A DNA stretch of 64,000 nt from Tannerellaceae bacterium (GTDB lineage Bacteria > Bacteroidota > Bacteroidia > Bacteroidales > Tannerellaceae): positions 1-64,000 of the forward strand of contig JAJQFE010000003.1 in assembly GCA_021201295.1 (NCBI GenBank), in the 5' to 3' direction. Shown one piece after another: positions 58,431 to 64,000 of the stretch (positions are counted from its first letter, which is position 1; each line of letters opens with the position of its first letter). A program made the translations under genes and the position numbers. The notes beneath the pieces are model-generated. The model was not told where the DNA came from, did not search any database, and saw only the letters and a program-made list of their open reading frames with translations.

Positions 58431-58784
58431 TTAATTCTCCTTTACTGTTTCTTTAGATGATTTCAAACTTCTTCTCTTAGCTGCATATTCTGCTGCGAAT
58501 TTGTCCTGGCGGAAAGTCAGGAAACGGATCACACGTTCGTCACGACGGAATTGGATTTCCAGTTTTGCAATGGTTTCCGGGTTAGCTTTGAATTCAACTA
58601 ATTGGTAGAATCCGGTTGTTTTCTTGTCGATAGGGTAAGCTAATTTGCGCAATCCCCAGTTCTCTTCATTCACAATTTCTGCACCTTCTGCCTTCAGTAG
58701 GTTTGTGAATTTTTCTACCGCTTCCTTCATCTGAGCATCAGACAAAACGGAAGTCAAAATGAAAACGGTTTCGTAATTGTTCAT
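58431..58784 (-). CDS. rpsF: Ribosomal protein S6
   Basis: The 117 residues begin [18 protein letters not shown] and carry the [18 protein letters not shown] and [12 protein letters not shown] segments of S6. It is the first gene of the operon, directly followed by rpsR with no ssb between, as usual in Bacteroidetes. Confidence 0.97.
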   Translation of the reverse strand: MNNYETVFILTSVLSDAQMKEAVEKFTNLLKAEGAEIVNEENWGLRKLAYPIDKKTTGFYQLVEFKANPETIAKLEIQFRRDERVIRFLTFRQDKFAAEYAAKRRSLKSSKETVKEN

Positions 58785-58828
58785 AAAATGCTTTTTTAAT
58801 ATTTGTAATTAATAAAAAATTTGTGGGG

Positions 58829-58859
58829 CAAAGGTAGTGATAATATCTTATCCGGCAAA
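58829..58859 (-). promoter_or_regulatory. rpsF operon promoter
   Basis: On the minus strand TTTG (58856-58859), a 19-nt spacer and TACCTTTG (58829-58836) form a textbook Bacteroidetes promoter 45 nt upstream of rpsF. Confidence 0.85.
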
Positions 58860-59056
58860 TATTTCTCTTAATATTTTTATCCTTTTCTCTCGCCGTTCTA
58901 TGCTCATTTTTTTATTACAGAATTTTTATCTACTGCTGGTTTTTAATTTAAAAACTTCTGATGACTTCTAAGGTGCTTCATATCTTAAAAAAGTAGTCAT
59001 ACTCAAGCGGAAAGCAGGCTTGGCTTATTCTTTTAGTACAAGAGATTGTATAAACA

Positions 59057-59526
59057 TCATGTCTGTATCTTCCGGATTTTTTTAATAACAAAAGCATTTA
59101 ATATAAAATACATATATTCTATTGTTTCTTTATATTCATGCATGTATAATGTCTGAACGTATTGATAGTCTGAGAAATAATTATCGAAAAGTACTGTGTG
59201 CTTTAAATCATATATTTTATTAAGGCTGGAAGAAGCTGCCAAAACCAGGGTATGGTATTCAAAATTGCAGGCAGTCAGTTCTTTCTGTAGCGCCTCCGGA
59301 CAATATTTAAATAGATGGCTCTCTGTTAATTGATCCATGGAGTGTATCAAAAATATATTTTGATTAAATAATTCAAACTTAACACGGTCTGTATCTTCAA
59401 TGGAACACTTCTCAAACACATAAGGATGGCTTTTTTCAATAGGAATGGCTGTATATTCCGGTTCTTCTTCAGTCTTATGGCAGGCTGATAAAAAAATATA
59501 AGGACGAAAATATAATAGCTTTTCAT
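59057..59526 (-). pseudogene. Small lipoprotein gene, frameshifted in the signal peptide
   Basis: ATG 59526 starts MKSYYIFVLIFF, then a run of seven T on the coding strand (plus coordinates 59490-59496) puts the frame out. With eight T it would read FFLSACHKTEEEPEY, a lipobox, and continue to the stop at 59057, giving 156 residues. The downstream 120-codon frame has no good start (GTG 59419). Function is unknown; the protein is probably an envelope lipoprotein. Confidence 0.65.
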
Positions 59527-59662
59527 TATATAGGGATTAAATGATTTCTATATTTCTATACGGAGATCTGTCTTTTTTATTTTATTTGTTTTCATCTATT
59601 TACTTCCGTCCTAATACCGGTATATGCTAACTTGTTTAATAGGATGCTTTTATGGGAGTCCT

Positions 59663-59693
59663 TTTGTTAAATCCTTTTCTGGTTGTATCTTTG
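59663..59693 (+). promoter_or_regulatory. Promoter of the ABC-F gene
   Basis: TTTG (59663-59666), exactly 19 nt and TATCTTTG (59686-59693), 23 nt upstream of the ATG at 59716. Confidence 0.8.
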
Positions 59694-59715
59694 TATCTTA
59701 AATATTAAAGAAGCT

Positions 59716-61643
59716 ATGATATCGGTTGAAGGACTTACAGTTGAGTTTGGTGGATTTATGCTTTTTGATGGGTTATCGTTTGTGGTAAACAAAAAAGACC
59801 GTATCGCATTGGTAGGGAAAAATGGTGCGGGTAAATCCACAATGTTGAAAATATTTGCCGGCCTTCAACAGCCGACTTCCGGTCAGGTGAGTATACCGAA
59901 AGATCTGACAATCGGTTATTTACCGCAGCATATGCAACTGACGGATACCCGTACGGTACGGGAAGAAGCGGAACAGGCATTTGATTCTATTCACCGGCTG
60001 GAACAGGAGATTGAAAAATTGAACCTGCAACTGACGGAACGTACGGATTATGAATCGGGTAGTTATCAGCAACTGATTGATAAGGTGACTCACCAGTCGG
60101 AGCTTTTCCAGATGATGGGAGGGGCTAATTATCAGGCGGAGCTGGAGCGTACCCTGACAGGGTTAGGGTTTAAGCGTACGGATTTTGAACGTCCTACTGC
60201 TGAATTCAGTGGCGGGTGGCGTATGCGTATAGAGTTAGCCAAATTGTTGTTGCGTCGTCCGGATATCCTGCTGTTGGATGAACCGACGAATCATCTGGAC
60301 ATTGAGTCTATCCAGTGGCTGGAAAGTTTTATTACGACCCGTGCCAATGCCGTCATCCTGGTTTCTCACGACCGGGCCTTTATTGATGCAACTACTACTC
60401 GTACATTAGAAATTGAATTAGGGAAAATCTATGATTATAAGGTCCACTATTCTCAGTATGTAGAACTACGGAAAGAGCGGCTGGAACAGCAATTGCGTGC
60501 CTACGAAAATCAGCAGAAAAAACTGGCGGATATGGAAGCCTTTATTGAACGGTTCCGCTATAAAGCGACTAAAGCAGTCCAGGTCCAGTCCCGTATCAAG
60601 CAGTTAGAGAAGATAGACCAGATTGAGGTGGATGATGTAGATAATTCCTGCCTGAGCCTGAAATTTCCTCCGGCTCCCCGTTCCGGTTCCTATCCGGTGA
60701 TCGCTGAAAATGTGGCTAAACGATACGGGGATCATTTAGTTTTTAAGGAGGTCACACTGACAATCAACAGGGGAGATAAAGTGGCTTTTGTCGGAAAGAA
60801 CGGAGAGGGAAAATCGACACTGCTTAAATGTATGATGAATGAGATTCCTTTTGATGGGAAGCTACAGTTGGGACATAATGTAAAGATCGGTTATTTTGCC
60901 CAGAACCAGACCCAGTTGTTAGATGAAAATATGACAGTGTTTGATACGGTGGATTATGTAGCGCAGGGAGATATCCGTACAAAGATACGGGATATTTTAG
61001 GTGCCTTTATGTTTGGAGGCGAGGCTTCTGAAAAAAAGTACGGGTGTTGTCCGGTGGGGAGCGGAGCCGGCTGGCTATGATCCGTCTGCTCCTGGATCCC
61101 GTGAACCTCCTGATCCTGGATGAGCCGACGAACCATCTGGATATGCGTTCAAAAGATGTCCTGAAAAGTGCCCTGAAAGAATTTGACGGTACAGTGATTG
61201 TGGTGTCACATGACCGGGAGTTCCTGGATGGTCTGGTGGATAAAGTCTATGAGTTCGGCAATCAGCAGGTTGTGGAACATTTGGGTGGGATCTATGACTT
61301 TCTGGAAAAGAAGAAAATGGAGAACCTCCGGGAGCTGGAATGTTCTGCTCAGCAGACTGTCCGTTCAATGGAAGTGGAACCTACTCAGAATAAGCTTTCG
61401 TATGAAGCCCGTAAAGAGCATAGCAGGCTGGTGCGTAAAGTCGAAAAAGCAGTTGCCGAAGCGGAACATAAGATTGCTGAACTGGAACAGGCTATTGCTG
61501 AAACAGAAGCTCGGTTAGCCACTCCGGAAGGGGCGGCGGATGCTTCGTTATATACCCGTTATTCAGCTCTGAAAGAGGAGCTTTTTCTTATGATGGATCA
61601 ATGGACGGAGCTGACTATGGAGCTGGAAGAATTAAACGCCTGA
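59716..61643 (+). pseudogene. ABC-F ATPase, frameshifted at the second signature motif
   Basis: ABC-F proteins act on the ribosome and have no membrane domain. The first half has Walker A GKNGAGKST, signature FSGGWRMRIELA and Walker B LLLDEPTNHLD; a charged linker follows, then a second Walker A GKNGEGKST. The frame breaks at seven A (61031-61037): one more A would give EKKVRVLSGGERSRLAM, the second signature, and join the downstream frame with LILDEPTNHLD and a coiled-coil tail to 61643 (642 residues). So either the gene is broken, the run is miscalled or slippage at the A run makes some full-length product. The start at 59716 is preferred over 59683, which lies within the promoter. Confidence 0.85.
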
Positions 61644-61670
61644 GCCGAACGATTGGATATGAAAAAGTGT

Positions 61671-61678
61671 TATCTTTG
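61671..61678 (+). promoter_or_regulatory. -7 box of the nagB-like gene
   Basis: TATCTTTG lies 51 nt before the ATG. The -33 element is not at the right distance. Confidence 0.5.
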
Positions 61679-61728
61679 TAATTCAGTCCATTTTAATGAA
61701 CTAATGTTGTACTAAATCGTAAATAAAC

Positions 61729-63726
61729 ATGAAAACAAACCTGAGTTCTCAGATCAGCCTGACGCGTATACCTTCCCGGTATTTTCGTCCGAAAAATGCT
61801 TATGAACACTCCGTGTTAACTCGTTTTGAAAAGATCCCGACAAACATCTATGAATCGGCCGATGAAGGATCTTTTGCTATCGCCAACGAAATCGCCACAC
61901 AAATCCGTAAGAAACAGGAAGCGGGTCAGTCTTTCGTACTTGCACTACCGGGTGGCCGTTCTCCTCAAAGTGTATTTAAAGAACTGATCCGTATGCATAA
62001 GGAAGAACAACTGAGCTTCCGCAATGTAATCGTTTTTAATGTTTATGAGTTCTATCCATTGACTAATCAGGCAAACAGTAATCTCTCTTATCTGAAGGAT
62101 TTCTTTCTGGATCATGTGGATGTGGATCCGGCTAATATATATTCCCCGAATAACATGATACTAACGGATAATATTTATGAATTTTGCCGCAGGTATGAAT
62201 ACCAGATTCAAAGTGTAGGGGGAATTGATTATATGTTGTTAGGAGTTAGGCATGCCGGTAATATCGGTTTTAATGGTCCCGGTTCTACATTGAGTGTAGG
62301 TACCCGTTTGGTCTTGTTAGGTAATGATGACCGGAAAGAGGCTTTCAAGATATTTAAGTCCATAGAAAGTGTTCCTGCCAGTGTGATCACGATGGGGGTG
62401 TCTACTATTCTGAAATCCAAATGTATTGTCCTGATGGCCTGGGGAGAAAGTAAAGCTGCTATTATCCAACGGACAGTGGAAGGGAAAGTGAGTGACACAG
62501 ACCCTGCTACCTATCTGCAAAATCATACCAATGCAAAAGTGGTAGTGGATCTGGGAGCTGCCTATCAGTTGACGCGTATCAGTCATCCCTGGCTGGTCTC
62601 CAACTGTGACTGGGACAATCAACTAACCCGCCGGGCCATTGTCTGGCTATACCTGCTGACCGGAAAGCCGATCCTGAAACTTACCAATAAGGATTACAGC
62701 GAACATGGACTGGGCGAACTGCTTGCTTTGTATGGTTCGGCTTATAATGTCAATATTAAAATCTTTAATGATATACAACATACCATTACCGGATGGCCGG
62801 GGGGAAAACCGAATGTGGATGATTCCAATCGTCCAGAACGTGCGACACCTTATCCCAAGAAGGTCATTATTTTCAGTCCTCATCCGGATGATGATGTCAT
62901 CTCGATGGGAGGTACTTTCCGTCGTTTATGTGACCAGAAACATGATGTGTATGTGGCTTACCAGACTTCCGGCAATATTGCCGTAGGGGATGAAGAGGTG
63001 ATCCGGTATTGTGAATATCTGCGTGATGTTTGTGATAAATATTCTCTGGGTAATGATGAGGTAAAGAAAAAAGCGGAAGAAATTATCCACTATCTGAAAT
63101 TTGAAAAGGTAGAGGGTGAAAAAGAAAAGGAAGATGTCCTGTTTATGAAGGGTACGATCCGCCGGGAAGAGGCTCGTGCGGGATGCCGTTATTTCGGCAT
63201 TACCCGGGAGGATCATATTCGTTTCTTAGATTTGCCGTTCTATGAAACCGGCTTGGTGAAAAAGAAAGACCTGAGTGAAGCGGATGTGAAGATTATCCGT
63301 GAACTGTTGGAAGAGGTGAAACCCGATCAGATGTTTGTTGCGGGTGACCTCGCAGACCCGCATGGTACGCATAAGGTCTGTCTGGATGCTATTCTGGCGG
63401 CTATTGATGAGATCAAAGATGAAGAATGGATGAAGCATTGCCGTGTATGGATGTATCGTGGAGCATGGGCTGAATGGGAAATAGACCATATTGAGATGGC
63501 GGTTCCGATCAGTCCGGAAGAACTTCGTTTCAAACGGAATGCTATCCTGAAACACCAGTCACAGGCAGAGAGTGCTCCGTTCCTGGGAGATGATGAACGT
63601 CTGTTCTGGCAGCGTGCTGAAGACCGGAACCGGGCTACTGCTGAATTGTACAGACAATTAGGTCTGGCTGCTTATGAGGCAATCGAAGCCTTTGTCCAAT
63701 ATGTTCCGGTAAGAACAGAATGTTAA
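61729..63726 (+). CDS. NagB-like domain fused to a LmbE/PIG-L deacetylase domain
   Basis: The 665 residues join a glucosamine-6-phosphate deaminase-like domain (about 30-270), a linker, and a PIG-L/LmbE zinc deacetylase domain (from about 380) with SPHPDDD and DPHGTH ligands. The fused form is common in Bacteroidetes and is often annotated nagB. The deaminase half, however, lacks key residues of E. coli NagB: MDEY is VYEF here (Tyr106 for the catalytic Asp), and NDGHIAFNEP is HAGNIGFNGP (Ala176, Asn178 and Gly183 for Asp, His and Glu). The deacetylase motifs look intact. The role is probably amino-sugar recycling, but not simple deamination. Confidence 0.85.
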   Translation: MKTNLSSQISLTRIPSRYFRPKNAYEHSVLTRFEKIPTNIYESADEGSFAIANEIATQIRKKQEAGQSFVLALPGGRSPQSVFKELIRMHKEEQLSFRNVIVFNVYEFYPLTNQANSNLSYLKDFFLDHVDVDPANIYSPNNMILTDNIYEFCRRYEYQIQSVGGIDYMLLGVRHAGNIGFNGPGSTLSVGTRLVLLGNDDRKEAFKIFKSIESVPASVITMGVSTILKSKCIVLMAWGESKAAIIQRTVEGKVSDTDPATYLQNHTNAKVVVDLGAAYQLTRISHPWLVSNCDWDNQLTRRAIVWLYLLTGKPILKLTNKDYSEHGLGELLALYGSAYNVNIKIFNDIQHTITGWPGGKPNVDDSNRPERATPYPKKVIIFSPHPDDDVISMGGTFRRLCDQKHDVYVAYQTSGNIAVGDEEVIRYCEYLRDVCDKYSLGNDEVKKKAEEIIHYLKFEKVEGEKEKEDVLFMKGTIRREEARAGCRYFGITREDHIRFLDLPFYETGLVKKKDLSEADVKIIRELLEEVKPDQMFVAGDLADPHGTHKVCLDAILAAIDEIKDEEWMKHCRVWMYRGAWAEWEIDHIEMAVPISPEELRFKRNAILKHQSQAESAPFLGDDERLFWQRAEDRNRATAELYRQLGLAAYEAIEAFVQYVPVRTEC

Positions 63727-63860
63727 GGAGTTAAGTAGTTAAAGTAGTCAAGGAGAAGGATGGTTATAGATCCTATGTTATATATTCTTTATTCTTTTTC
63801 CTCCTTAACTTCTTGACTCCTAAGGAGCAAAGCGACTGCTAACTCCTTTAACTACTCATA
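63727..63860. repeat. Hairpin-forming word repeat between the NagB-LmbE and membrane genes
   Basis: Words such as AAGGAGTTAAGTAGTTAAAG (left) are answered by CTCCTTAACTTCTTGACTCC and TAACTCCTTTAACTACTC (right), giving overlapping imperfect stems. It is the third such element in the window and fills most of the gap. Confidence 0.6.
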
Positions 63861-63889
63861 AATATACCCGTTAATCTAAATATATTACT

Positions 63890-64000
63890 ATGGTGAAAGT
63901 TCAGAAAACTACACGCATTGAAGCACTGGATATTTTCCGGGCACTTACGATGTTCTTTATGCTTTTTGTAAATGATATTCCCGGCCTGAAAAATATACCT
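63890..64000 (+). CDS. Membrane acyltransferase-like protein (partial)
   Basis: Only the first 37 codons are present. They read RIEALDIFRALTMFFMLFVND, the start of DUF5009/heparan-alpha-glucosaminide N-acetyltransferase-like membrane proteins in Bacteroidetes, which often follow the NagB-LmbE gene. The first helix begins near residue 10. The rest lies beyond the window. Confidence 0.75.
   Translation, partial: MVKVQKTTRIEALDIFRALTMFFMLFVNDIPGLKNIP

Noticed and set aside
59716..61643. Programmed ribosomal frameshift in the ABC-F gene
   Set aside because: There is no obvious downstream pseudoknot or internal Shine-Dalgarno sequence, and similar one-base changes occur in unrelated broken genes. 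Slippage is kept as a minor possibility only.

Overview
The window comes from a Bacteroidales bacterium (phylum Bacteroidota), closest in style to the Tannerellaceae/Porphyromonadaceae, though the family is a low-confidence inference. The evidence is an Mfa/Fim-type lipoprotein fimbrial locus, Bacteroidetes promoters (TAnnTTTG at -7, TTG or TTTG about 19 nt upstream), weak Shine-Dalgarno sites, an rpsF-rpsR-rplI operon without ssb, a FeoA-FeoB fusion, a CBM20-bearing GH77 enzyme, a B12-dependent ribonucleotide reductase and a polysaccharide locus with unkinased Wzc. No rRNA, tRNA, CRISPR or insertion sequence was seen.

Layout. 1-7.3 kb: a decayed fimbrial island on the minus strand (fimbrillin, Mfa2-like anchor, tip-like subunit). 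Behind it lies a 273-bp segment bounded by 21-bp inverted repeats, next to a wrecked tyrosine recombinase. This looks like a fimbrial on/off switch whose recombinase has been lost. 7.3-15.9 kb: nitrogen assimilation (gltB, gltD, asnB). 15.9-21.2 kb: a TPR protein, a McrB-like protein split by a stop codon, and McrC. 21.4-24.1 kb: lepA facing a frameshifted cvfB. 24.2-34.7 kb: a small AT-rich capsule/O-polysaccharide locus (Wza, Wzc, glycosyltransferases, pyruvyl transferase, FrhB-like protein, Wzx on the plus strand; Wzy and WecG on the minus strand). 34.9-37.6 kb: feoAB plus a 55-residue Cys-rich membrane protein, with an operator-like palindrome at the promoter. 37.7-38.6 kb: a small lipoprotein and folK. 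38.6-46.1 kb: one minus-strand run of a polyamine dehydrogenase, bcp, recA, a FemAB-like protein, a polysaccharide deacetylase and two glycosyltransferases. 46.2-58.8 kb: HAD phosphatase, a hydrogenase remnant, folB, bactofilin, malQ, nrdJ, dnaA, an MCE protein, a cell-wall amidase and the ribosomal operon. 59-64 kb: a broken lipoprotein, a frameshifted ABC-F ATPase, a NagB-LmbE fusion and the start of a membrane acyltransferase-like gene.

The strongest whole-window signal is a pattern of lesions. Seven genes or loci carry twelve reading-frame lesions of only two kinds: four in-frame TAG/TAA codons where Gln (CAG/CAA) is expected, and eight one-base indels, all in poly-A runs of the coding strand. 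They fall in dispensable genes (fimbriae, recombinase, restriction, regulators), while long housekeeping genes are intact. This is what real decay under a transition plus homopolymer-slippage bias would give, for example in a mismatch-repair-deficient lineage. Read or assembly error is the main rival explanation and should be excluded first.
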